5,092 bases of DNA, from NCBI GenBank assembly GCA_022567275.1, contig JADFHH010000175.1:1-5092 (forward strand). Direction: 5' to 3'. Source of the stretch: Pseudomonadota bacterium. Lineage in GTDB: Bacteria; Pseudomonadota; Alphaproteobacteria; Rhizobiales; Methyloligellaceae. A model generated the notes under the pieces. The model ran no database searches and had not been told where the DNA came from. It saw nothing but the letters and a program-made list of their open reading frames with translations. The translations under genes and the position numbers were made by a program. Within the stretch, counting starts at the first letter, position 1. Every line of letters starts with the position of its first letter. Below, piece after piece: positions 1-5,092 of this stretch.

Positions 1-1071
1 TATTACACCGGCACCAATTACCGACCGGTTCAGTCGGTGGCGCGCGCTTCGGTCACCGGTCACGGAACCAATATAATCCAGGGGCTGGCGGTCTCACTTG
101 AAGCGACAGCGCTTCCCGCTCTTGTCATCATTTTTGGCATTGCCGTCACCAATTCACTGGCCGGCCTGTTCGGCATCGCCATCGCGGTGACCACCATGCT
201 GGCGCTGGCCGGCGTCGTCGTCGCGCTGGATGCCTTCGGTCCGGTGACGGATAATGCCGGCGGCATCGCCGAGATGGCCAAGCTCGATGAAAAAGTGCGT
301 AAAACGACCGATGCGCTCGATGCCGTGGGCAATACCACCAAGGCGGTGACCAAGGGCTATGCCATTGGCTCGGCCGGCCTCGGCGCGCTGGTGCTGTTCG
401 GCGTCTATACGGAGGATCTGAAACATTTCATTGCCAAGGCCAATGAGACCAATGGCGCCGCGTTCAGCTACTTCCAGGGCGTGGAACTCGATTTCTCGCT
501 CTCCAATCCTTACGTGGTGATGGGGCTGTTCCTTGGCGGTGTGCTGCCCTACCTGTTCTCCTCCATGAGCATGATGGCCGTTGGCCGGGCGGCTGGAGCA
601 ATCGTCGAGGAGGTGCGCCGTCAGTTCAAGGAGAAGCCGGGCATCATGAAGGGTACGGAGAAGCCGGACTACGGCCGCGCGGTCGATCTTCTGACCAAGG
701 CGGCCATCAAGGAGATGATGCTCCCCTCGCTCCTGCCGGTGCTCTCACCCATCGTATGTTATTTCATTGTCAGCATGTTGGCGGGCAAGTCTGCGGCCTT
801 TTCCACTCTCGGCGCCATGCTGCTTGGCGTCATCGTGACCGGCTTGTTCATCGCCATTTCCATGACCGCTGGCGGCGGCGCCTGGGATAACGCCAAGAAG
901 TTCATCGAGGACGGCAATTATGGCGGCAAGGGTTCTGAAGCCCACAAGGCCGCCATAACCGGTGACACGGCAGGCGATCCATATAAGGATACGGCCGGTC
1001 CGGCCATCAATCCGATGATCAAGATCACGAATATCGTGGCTCTGTTGCTGCTGGCGGTGCTTGCGCAATAG
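1..1071 (+). CDS. hppA: K+-independent H+-translocating membrane pyrophosphatase, C-terminal part (5' end outside window)
   Basis: Integral membrane pump that couples hydrolysis of cytoplasmic pyrophosphate to proton export. The frame is open from base 1, so the GTG at 37 is an internal valine and not a start. About 356 residues are visible, roughly the last half of a family usually near 700 residues. Family landmarks are clear: TGHGTNIIQGLAVS near the left edge, then a hydrophobic helix, GPVTDNAGGIAEMAKLDEKV (bases about 241-300) and GNTTKAVTKGYAIGSAGLG (about 328-384). Further helices follow, then the conserved loop DNAKKFIEDGNYGGKGSEAH and GDTAGDPYKDTAGPAINPMI before the final helix. The Lys in GNTTK (codon 340-342) with Thr three residues later (codon 349-351) is the published signature of K+-independent H+-PPases; K+-dependent ones have Ala and Gly/Ala there. 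It runs convergent to bamE with 30 bases between the stop codons. No terminator is obvious. Confidence 0.97.
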   Translation, partial: YYTGTNYRPVQSVARASVTGHGTNIIQGLAVSLEATALPALVIIFGIAVTNSLAGLFGIAIAVTTMLALAGVVVALDAFGPVTDNAGGIAEMAKLDEKVRKTTDALDAVGNTTKAVTKGYAIGSAGLGALVLFGVYTEDLKHFIAKANETNGAAFSYFQGVELDFSLSNPYVVMGLFLGGVLPYLFSSMSMMAVGRAAGAIVEEVRRQFKEKPGIMKGTEKPDYGRAVDLLTKAAIKEMMLPSLLPVLSPIVCYFIVSMLAGKSAAFSTLGAMLLGVIVTGLFIAISMTAGGGAWDNAKKFIEDGNYGGKGSEAHKAAITGDTAGDPYKDTAGPAINPMIKITNIVALLLLAVLAQ

Positions 1072-1101
1072 GCGTAAGCCCGCGCCGGAGCATCAGGATA
1101 T

Positions 1102-1599
1102 TTACTGCTGCAAGATCGAACGGCGGTTGGCGATATTGCCGATGAGCTGCTCAAGCGCGGTGAGCTCCTTGCCGTAGGTGGGAGTTTCGCCACTTATAAT
1201 ATTAATGATCTGGCCATCTTTCAGACCGAAATGTCCGACGGTCTTCACCGTCTGCTGCTTATCGAAATATACCGCGACGATTTTCCGGTCGATGACCTTT
1301 GGGCGGCCCATGGGCAATGTCTTGCGGGTGCTGGAAATATAATAAAAAACATCGCCATCGAGCGTGCCCCTGGTATCGGGTGTCCCGAGCGCCAGCCGGA
1401 CCTGATCCTGTGACATGCCAGGTTGAATCTGCTGAAGATCGACATCGGTGAACATGTGTCCATGACGATCGATCTGGCCGGCGCAGCCGCCCAGAAGCAG
1501 CATGGCGATGCAGAGAACGGCGCTGCCGGGTGCGCGCATGATGTAAGGGGCAAGCATTGCCCGCCGCTTGATTTTATCGTTACCGGTACGGTTTGTCAT
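1102..1599 (-). CDS. bamE: Outer-membrane protein assembly factor BamE (SmpA/OmlA family lipoprotein)
   Basis: Small lipoprotein of the BAM complex, which folds beta-barrel proteins into the outer membrane. From the chosen ATG at 1599 the product is 165 aa. A basic N-region (KIKRR) and a hydrophobic stretch lead to the lipobox LLGGC, with the lipidated Cys at residue 39. The SmpA/OmlA domain follows: IQPGMSQDQVRLALGTPD (58-75), YYISSTRK (86-93), an RKIVAVYFD strand, and the C-terminal TPTYGKELTALEQLIGNI (139-156) typical of alphaproteobacterial members. The start is uncertain. The frame is open upstream to 1749. ATG 1599 has a modest GGA five bases upstream, while ATG 1557 and ATG 1539 would give more compact signal peptides (24 and 18 residues before Cys) but lack a clear ribosome-binding site. 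It is divergent from the chaperone gene at 1702. A TATGAT hexamer on the minus strand (1656-1651) could be a -10 box, but no good -35 pairs with it. Confidence 0.9.
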   Translation of the reverse strand: MTNRTGNDKIKRRAMLAPYIMRAPGSAVLCIAMLLLGGCAGQIDRHGHMFTDVDLQQIQPGMSQDQVRLALGTPDTRGTLDGDVFYYISSTRKTLPMGRPKVIDRKIVAVYFDKQQTVKTVGHFGLKDGQIINIISGETPTYGKELTALEQLIGNIANRRSILQQ

Positions 1600-1701
1600 T
1601 TTCATCCAATGATGTTTCATCCTGCCGGGCCATCCTATAGCCTGATATCGATCATATGCGTACGGTTTGTCTGCGCTTGGGTTAAGGACCAATGGATCGC
1701 G
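1600..1701. promoter_or_regulatory. Divergent intergenic region between bamE and the chaperone gene
   Basis: This stretch must carry, or overlap, the transcription starts of both the leftward bamE and the rightward chaperone gene. I see no convincing paired -35/-10 on either strand. The best element is TATGAT on the minus strand at 1656-1651, oriented towards bamE. A run of four consecutive or overlapping 6-bp palindromes lies at 1644-1664 (GATATC, ATCGAT, CATATG, CGTACG). On the plus strand AAGGA at 1684-1688 is the likely ribosome-binding site for the ATG at 1702, although the 13-base spacing is long. Confidence 0.35.
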
Positions 1702-2223
1702 ATGTTGCAATGGATTACGATGCGGGCGCGGGGCAGGAGAAATGCGCACAATCTTTATGGCTCCATTGTGACGCTTTCACGCGCGCGCGTCTTATATGCC
1801 GATATGGGGGCGCCAGATACGGTTGAGAGCAGGTTTGAATTACTGGTGTTCCACCTGTTCGCATGCCTGCACCGGCTCAGCCGGTCCGGAGCCAAAAAAA
1901 AGTATTTGGCGCAACGGCTGGTTGATATATTTTTTGCCGACATGGACACGACGTCGCGAGAACTGGGCGTCGGCGATACAGCGGTCCCGAAGAAGATGAG
2001 GCAGATGGCGGCGGTTTTCGAAGAGCGCATGAATGGCTACAAAGAGGCCGCTGGAAAAAACAAAAAGGATGCGCTCGCGGCCGCCCTGGCGGAGAATATT
2101 TATGGACGGTGTTGCGATGAGGCAGTAAAACAGGCCCTTGCAACATATGTGCAGGAGTTGCAAACATCCCTTGCGCAGACGCCGGTCGCGGACCTCGAAG
2201 CGGGACTGTTCCGGTTCACTTGA
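1702..2223 (+). CDS. Ubiquinol-cytochrome c chaperone family protein (CBP3/UQCC1-like)
   Basis: Predicted assembly helper for the cytochrome bc1 complex (complex III). Its mitochondrial relatives, yeast Cbp3 and human UQCC1, act in cytochrome b synthesis and assembly. A role in this bacterium is inferred from family membership. The 173-aa product is soluble and helical with no signal peptide. The family core is easy to read: AHNLYGSIV (15-23), YADMGAPDTVESRFELLVFH (32-51) continuing as LFACLHRL, then LVDIFFADMDTTSRELGVGD (73-92) with the hallmark DMD...RE.GVGD, and a K-rich helix ending AVFEERMNGY (104-113). The C-terminal ~60 residues are less conserved. The start is chosen at ATG 1702, which has AAGGA upstream at 1684-1688; ATG 1720 is the alternative. 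The frame is open back to 1423, but that extension lies over bamE on the other strand and has no family similarity. A yceD/DUF177 gene often follows in relatives and is not seen here. Confidence 0.88.
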   Translation: MLQWITMRARGRRNAHNLYGSIVTLSRARVLYADMGAPDTVESRFELLVFHLFACLHRLSRSGAKKKYLAQRLVDIFFADMDTTSRELGVGDTAVPKKMRQMAAVFEERMNGYKEAAGKNKKDALAAALAENIYGRCCDEAVKQALATYVQELQTSLAQTPVADLEAGLFRFT

Positions 2224-2396
2224 GGCCGGTGAAAAGGAAAAACCATTTGCCGCTTCCCGCTATAGGAAAGTTGTAAATAATACAGTTTGCTGTTGTCACC
2301 ACAGCGATATCCGGTATTTTCAAATTAATATCAAAGCGCAAGGGGCGAAGGTGGGGGGTAGTTCCATGCGCCGGTCCGCTTGCCCGGAACCTGGTT
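2224..2396 (+). promoter_or_regulatory. Intergenic region upstream of plsX-fabH with candidate promoter
   Basis: This 173-base gap is richer in A and T than the flanking genes, especially 2270-2335. A possible sigma-70-type promoter is TTGTCA at 2293-2298 (5 of 6 to consensus) and TATTTT at 2315-2320 (4 of 6), separated by 16 bases. If real, it would drive plsX and fabH from about base 2327. A purine-rich GAAGGTGGGGGG lies at 2347-2358, and GGAA at 2386-2389 sits 7 bases before the plsX GTG. A 21-codon reading frame (2366-2431) overlaps the plsX start. I see no yceD/DUF177 remnant, RNA gene or terminator hairpin. Confidence 0.35.
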
Positions 2397-3449
2397 GTGA
2401 CTATGACGGCCACACAAACGATAGCGCTTGACGTTATGGGCGGAGATCATGGCGCGCAGGTCGTGCTGCCGGGCGCCGAGTTGTCATTGGTGCGCCACCC
2501 CGACACGCATTACATCCTGTTTGGCGATGAGGCGGTTATTCGCAAGGAGTTGGCGCTGCACAGGGGGCTCGCCGGCAAGTGCGATATTGTCCATACCGAT
2601 GTCGCCATATCCATGGACGCCAAACCGAGCCAGGCGCTGCGTCAGGGCCGATGGAAGAGCAGCATGTGGAAGGCCATTGAAGCGGTGCGTGATGGCGACG
2701 CCGAGGCGGTTATCTCGGCTGGCAATACAGGCGCGCTGATGGCCATGTCGAAATTTATCCTGAAAACATTGCCGGAGATCAAACGCCCGGCGATCGCGGC
2801 CATTTGGCCGACGGTGCAAAGTGAATGCATTGTGCTCGATGTCGGCGCCAATGTCGGCGCCGATGCCGGGCAGTTGATTGATTTTTCCATGATGGGCGCG
2901 GCCATGGCCAGGGCGCTGTTTTCGCATGATCGTCCGAGCGTGGGACTGCTCAATATCGGCGTTGAGGAAATCAAGGGACTGGAAGAGGTACGCAAGGCGG
3001 CTGGCGCGTTGCGCGAGTCCGATCCACCCTTCGACTTTCGCGGCTTCGTGGAAGGCGACGATGTGGGGCAGGGCGTGGTCGACGTTGTCGTAACGGAAGG
3101 GTTTTCCGGCAATATTGCCATCAAGACTGCGGAAGGAACGGCCAAACAAATCGCGGAATATCTCAGGGCCGCGATGACCCGTTCTCTTCTGGCGCGTATT
3201 GGCGCTGTATTGGCGCAAGGGGCCTTTCGGGCATTAAAGGAAAAGATGGACCCGCGCCTATCTAATGGCGGCGTTTTTCTCGGGCTCAATGGTATAGTCA
3301 TCAAGAGCCACGGCGGAACCGACGCAACAGGGTTTGCGAGTGCAATCGATCTCGGCTACGACATGGCCCGCAGCGGTCTCGTGGAGCGGCTGGCAGTAGA
3401 TATCGCAACGTTCCACGCAGCCCTGAATATAACGAAGAGTGCGCAATGA
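2397..3449 (+). CDS. plsX: Phosphate acyltransferase PlsX (acyl-ACP:phosphate transacylase)
   Basis: Converts acyl-ACP and inorganic phosphate to acyl-phosphate, the acyl donor used by PlsY to make lysophosphatidic acid. It is a peripheral cytoplasmic enzyme at the start of phospholipid synthesis. The 350-aa length is normal. Conserved blocks in order are IALDVMGGDHG (9-19), SAGNTGALMA (107-116), LDVGANV (147-153), LLNIGVEEIKG (184-194), DVVVTEGFSGNIAIKTAEG (229-247) and NGGVFLGLNGIVIKSHGG (290-307). The GTG at 2397 is preceded by GGAA at 2386-2389 with 7-base spacing; the in-frame ATG at 2403 is equally possible and would shorten the protein by two residues. The TGA stop directly abuts the fabH GTG, so the two genes are almost certainly co-transcribed and translationally linked. 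No disruption or missing motif is seen. Confidence 0.97.
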   Translation: MTMTATQTIALDVMGGDHGAQVVLPGAELSLVRHPDTHYILFGDEAVIRKELALHRGLAGKCDIVHTDVAISMDAKPSQALRQGRWKSSMWKAIEAVRDGDAEAVISAGNTGALMAMSKFILKTLPEIKRPAIAAIWPTVQSECIVLDVGANVGADAGQLIDFSMMGAAMARALFSHDRPSVGLLNIGVEEIKGLEEVRKAAGALRESDPPFDFRGFVEGDDVGQGVVDVVVTEGFSGNIAIKTAEGTAKQIAEYLRAAMTRSLLARIGAVLAQGAFRALKEKMDPRLSNGGVFLGLNGIVIKSHGGTDATGFASAIDLGYDMARSGLVERLAVDIATFHAALNITKSAQ

Positions 3450-4442
3450 GTGGAGCAGCATGAGGTGAGTCTGATCCGGTCGGTCATACTGGGGTGCGGC
3501 GGCTATTTGCCGGAGAACGTGCTGACCAATGAAGATCTGGCGAAAATTGTAGATACCAGCGATGAGTGGATTTACTCACGCACCGGCATTCGCCAGCGCC
3601 ATATCGTCGCGGAAGGGGAGATGACGTCCGATCTGGGCACGAAAGCGGCGCTGCAAGCGCTCGAGCGCGCAGGCGTGGAGGGCCCGGACATTGATCTGAT
3701 CCTTCTGGCGACCTCGACTCCCGACAATACGTTTCCCGCTACCGCCGTCACCATCCAGGCCAATATCGGAGCCCATCAGGGGGTCGCCTTCGATCTGCAG
3801 GCGGTTTGTTCCGGCTTCGTCTTCGGGCTGGCGACGGCTGACAATTTCCTCAAATCGGGTCAATTCAAACGCGCTCTGGTGATAGGGGCGGAAACGTTTT
3901 CACGCATTCTGGATTGGGAAGACCGCAACACCTGTGTGTTGTTCGGCGATGGCGCCGGAGCGGTGGTGCTTGAAGCGCAAAAGTTGAATAGCTCCGCGGA
4001 CGATCGGGGCATTTTGCTGACGGAACTCCGTTCCGATGGGCGTCACCGCGACAAGCTCTACGTCGATGGCGGGCCATCGTCGACCGGCACGGTTGGCCAT
4101 CTGCGCATGCATGGACGTGAGGTTTTTCGTCATGCCGTAACCAATATCTCCGAAGTCATAAATCGGACGCTCGAGCTCAGTGGTTATAGCGCCGATCAAA
4201 TTGACTGGTTCGTGCCGCATCAGGCCAATAAGCGGATACTGGATGGCACCGCGCGCAAAATCGGTCTGGACCCGGAAAAGATAGTGATGACGGTTGACAA
4301 ACACGCCAATACCTCGGCCGCTTCCATCCCGCTCGCCTTGAATACCGCGCTGGAGGATGGCAGGCTTAAAGAAGGCAATCTTGTCTTGATGGAAGCGATG
4401 GGTGGCGGATTTACCTGGGGTTCGGCCCTCATAAAATATTAA
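3450..4442 (+). CDS. fabH: Beta-ketoacyl-ACP synthase III (KAS III, FabH)
   Basis: Condenses an acyl-CoA primer, usually acetyl-CoA, with malonyl-ACP to begin type II fatty-acid synthesis. The 330-aa product has the full thiolase-fold layout. DTSDEWI (35-41) and RTGIRQRHI (44-52) lie in the N-terminal half. The catalytic Cys120 is in LQAVCSGFVFG, His257 in WFVPHQANKRI and Asn287 in KHANTSAASIP, completing the Cys-His-Asn triad. The protein ends normally with MGGGFTWGSALIKY. The GTG at 3450 follows the plsX TGA with no gap. A second in-frame GTG at 3465 has GGAG nine bases upstream (3452-3455) and is a good alternative start, giving 325 aa; the family usually begins close to the IRSVILG segment. 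In Alphaproteobacteria ihfA is normally the next gene, but here a FabG-like start follows five bases after the stop. Confidence 0.97.
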   Translation: MEQHEVSLIRSVILGCGGYLPENVLTNEDLAKIVDTSDEWIYSRTGIRQRHIVAEGEMTSDLGTKAALQALERAGVEGPDIDLILLATSTPDNTFPATAVTIQANIGAHQGVAFDLQAVCSGFVFGLATADNFLKSGQFKRALVIGAETFSRILDWEDRNTCVLFGDGAGAVVLEAQKLNSSADDRGILLTELRSDGRHRDKLYVDGGPSSTGTVGHLRMHGREVFRHAVTNISEVINRTLELSGYSADQIDWFVPHQANKRILDGTARKIGLDPEKIVMTVDKHANTSAASIPLALNTALEDGRLKEGNLVLMEAMGGGFTWGSALIKY

Positions 4443-4446
4443 TCAA

Positions 4447-4566
4447 ATGCTTCAAGATCAAATTGCACTAGTCACAGGCGCCAGTCGAGGAATCGGTCAG
4501 GCGATTGCCCGATCTTTAGGCAACCAGGGTGCGTATATTATCGGCACTGCCACCGCTGAAGCGGGC
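4447..4566 (+). pseudogene. fabG: 3-oxoacyl-ACP reductase FabG, N-terminal fragment only
   Basis: FabG is the NADPH-dependent reductase of fatty-acid elongation (short-chain dehydrogenase family). From ATG 4447 the first ~39 residues are an unmistakable FabG N-terminus: strand ALVTGASRGIGQAIA with the TGxxxGIG cofactor motif (residues 10-17), then GAYIIGTATAE (28-38). The GTAT ending of the second strand is typical of beta/gammaproteobacterial FabG rather than alphaproteobacterial ones. Similarity ends at 4553-4566. The frame stays open to the window end, but that translation lacks the NNAG, catalytic Ser and YxxxK motifs and is antisense to a DUF1302 gene. The fragment is about 50% GC by hand count and uses codons such as CTA, TTA, CGA and CAA, unlike fabH. 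No ribosome-binding site is visible in the four bases after the fabH stop or just upstream. It is either a chimera product or a truncated gene. Confidence 0.85.
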
Positions 4567-5092
4567 GTCGATCTTTCCGGCGAGTCCCGGCATGCCCGTG
4601 AAGTCGCTGCGATCGCGAATCGGGATCGAAGCCGGAAGGCCGGTTGGGCCGAATGGACCGGTGAAAAAATCGCTACCGGGTGGCGGGTTGCGGTTGTAGC
4701 GATGTTCGGGAATCACCAGCAATTGCGCGCTCCAGGGTCCGGAGTTCAGATCGAGTTTGAGCATGGTCTTCGGGCGTCGGAGATCCTCGATGTCGACGAG
4801 ACCCGGCTCCTTGTTGTCGAGTGGGTTGATGACATCGACGACCCGAAACGTATCCGAGCGTCCCCAATTCACGATCTTGCGACCGATCGTCAGGTCGACG
4901 TTCTTGTGAAGCGGACCGGTCAGGTAGACCTCGCCCGAGTCGAATTGCCACTCGTAGACATCGAGCACTTCGCCGCCATAGCCGCCGCGCCCCTTGACGC
5001 GATACACGAAGTCGTACCAGCCGACGGTCTCGACGCGCATCTGCCATTCATGCGGGAGCCGTACGGCGAGTTTGAGAAATCCATCCAGATCG
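4516..5092 (-). CDS. DUF1302 family outer-membrane protein, internal fragment (truncated at both ends)
   Basis: The minus-strand frame is open from the right edge (5092) to a TAA at 4518-4516; the start lies outside the window, and the Met at 5040 is internal. Recognisable DUF1302 segments include GWYDFVYRVKGRGGYGGEV, then GRKIVNWGRSDTFRVVDVIN followed by PLDNKEPGLVDIEDLRRPKT, LLVIPEHRYNRNPPPGSDFF, and FTGMPGLAGKIDARFSG. These proteins are predicted outer-membrane beta-barrels of uncharacterised function, usually 500-600 residues long, so only about 180 residues from the middle of the family are present. After FSG (about base 4552) the last 11 residues (GSADNIRTLVA) come from reading the fabG fragment backwards and are not family sequence. 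The gene is therefore broken at its 3' side at the same point where fabG is broken. Its relation to the other genes in the window is doubtful. Confidence 0.8.
   Translation of the reverse strand, partial: DLDGFLKLAVRLPHEWQMRVETVGWYDFVYRVKGRGGYGGEVLDVYEWQFDSGEVYLTGPLHKNVDLTIGRKIVNWGRSDTFRVVDVINPLDNKEPGLVDIEDLRRPKTMLKLDLNSGPWSAQLLVIPEHRYNRNPPPGSDFFTGPFGPTGLPASIPIRDRSDFTGMPGLAGKIDARFSGGSADNIRTLVA
4553..4566. other. Sequence junction between fabG fragment and antisense DUF1302 gene
   Basis: FabG similarity on the plus strand and DUF1302 similarity on the minus strand both stop within this short interval. Bases CCGCTGAAGCGGGC can be read either as FabG codons (Thr-Ala-Glu-Ala-Gly) or, reversed, as the DUF1302 segment Ala-Arg-Phe-Ser-Gly. 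The two parents may therefore have shared a few bases at the join. GC is about 50% in 4441-4550 and about 65% in 4561-4680 by hand count. This pattern fits a microhomology-mediated join, either biological or artefactual. Confidence 0.7.

Noticed and set aside
1071..1086. Possible terminator hairpin (GGCG...CGCC) between hppA and bamE.
   Set aside because: The stem is only 4 bp and no T tract follows on either strand.
1423..1701. N-terminal extension of the chaperone frame back to ATG 1423, adding 93 residues.
   Set aside because: It runs antisense through the bamE lipoprotein signal and domain, has no family similarity, and the family's conserved core begins shortly after 1702.
2328..2345. 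Possible IHF-type site (TATCAA followed by AGCGCAA) upstream of plsX.
   Set aside because: Only the left half of the WATCAANNNNTTR consensus matches; the TTR half is CAA.
2838..2865. Near-tandem repeat of GTCGGCGCC inside plsX.
   Set aside because: It encodes the conserved DVGANVGADAG segment, where the repeated Val-Gly-Ala codons explain the repeat.
2484..3218. Long minus-strand open frame (244 codons) inside plsX.
   Set aside because: It is antisense to a complete, motif-rich plsX and its translation resembles no family. This is a typical shadow frame in GC-rich DNA.
4447..5092. Uninterrupted plus-strand frame from the FabG ATG to the window end, suggesting a FabG fusion protein.
   Set aside because: After residue ~39 it shows no FabG or other recognisable motif (no NNAG, no YxxxK). 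It lies antisense to clear DUF1302 coding sequence, so its openness is a shadow of the GC-rich opposite strand.

Overview
The window looks like an alphaproteobacterial chromosome segment of moderate to high GC for its first ~4.4 kb. It then ends in about 650 bp that does not belong with the rest. The strongest lineage marker is a ubiquinol-cytochrome c chaperone-family gene (CBP3/UQCC1-like) sitting between a divergent bamE lipoprotein gene and plsX-fabH. From my knowledge of the group, this neighbourhood, with a proton-pumping pyrophosphatase gene beyond bamE, is common in Alphaproteobacteria. No species can be named from the sequence alone.

Layout. 1-1071 (+): C-terminal half of a membrane-bound H+-translocating pyrophosphatase (hppA), cut by the left edge and carrying the Lys/Thr pair of the K+-independent subfamily. 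1102-1599 (-): bamE, an outer-membrane lipoprotein of the beta-barrel assembly machine, convergent with hppA. 1600-1701: divergent regulatory region. 1702-2223 (+): ubiquinol-cytochrome c chaperone-family protein. 2224-2396: an AT-richer intergenic stretch with a possible promoter; in many relatives a yceD/DUF177 gene lies about here, and none is visible. 2397-3449 (+) plsX and 3450-4442 (+) fabH are back to back, with no gap between the plsX stop and the fabH GTG.

The genes fit an envelope and energy theme. PlsX makes acyl-phosphate from acyl-ACP for phospholipid synthesis, and FabH starts fatty-acid chains. BamE helps build the outer membrane, the chaperone helps assemble the bc1 complex, and HppA couples pyrophosphate hydrolysis to proton pumping.

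Anomalous right end. Five bases after fabH's stop codon, an ATG opens a clear FabG N-terminus (nucleotide-binding TGASRGIG motif), which has a beta/gammaproteobacterial look. FabG similarity stops after about 39 residues, near 4553-4566. From there to the window end the plus strand is antisense to a DUF1302-family outer-membrane protein, which is itself truncated at the same point. The expected alphaproteobacterial gene after fabH would be ihfA, and the gammaproteobacterial order would put fabD before fabG. The right end is therefore best read as one or two abnormal joins (assembly or amplification chimera, or a real rearrangement). I see no convincing undescribed biological system. There are no RNA genes, CRISPR arrays, insertion sequences or phage genes that I can support.
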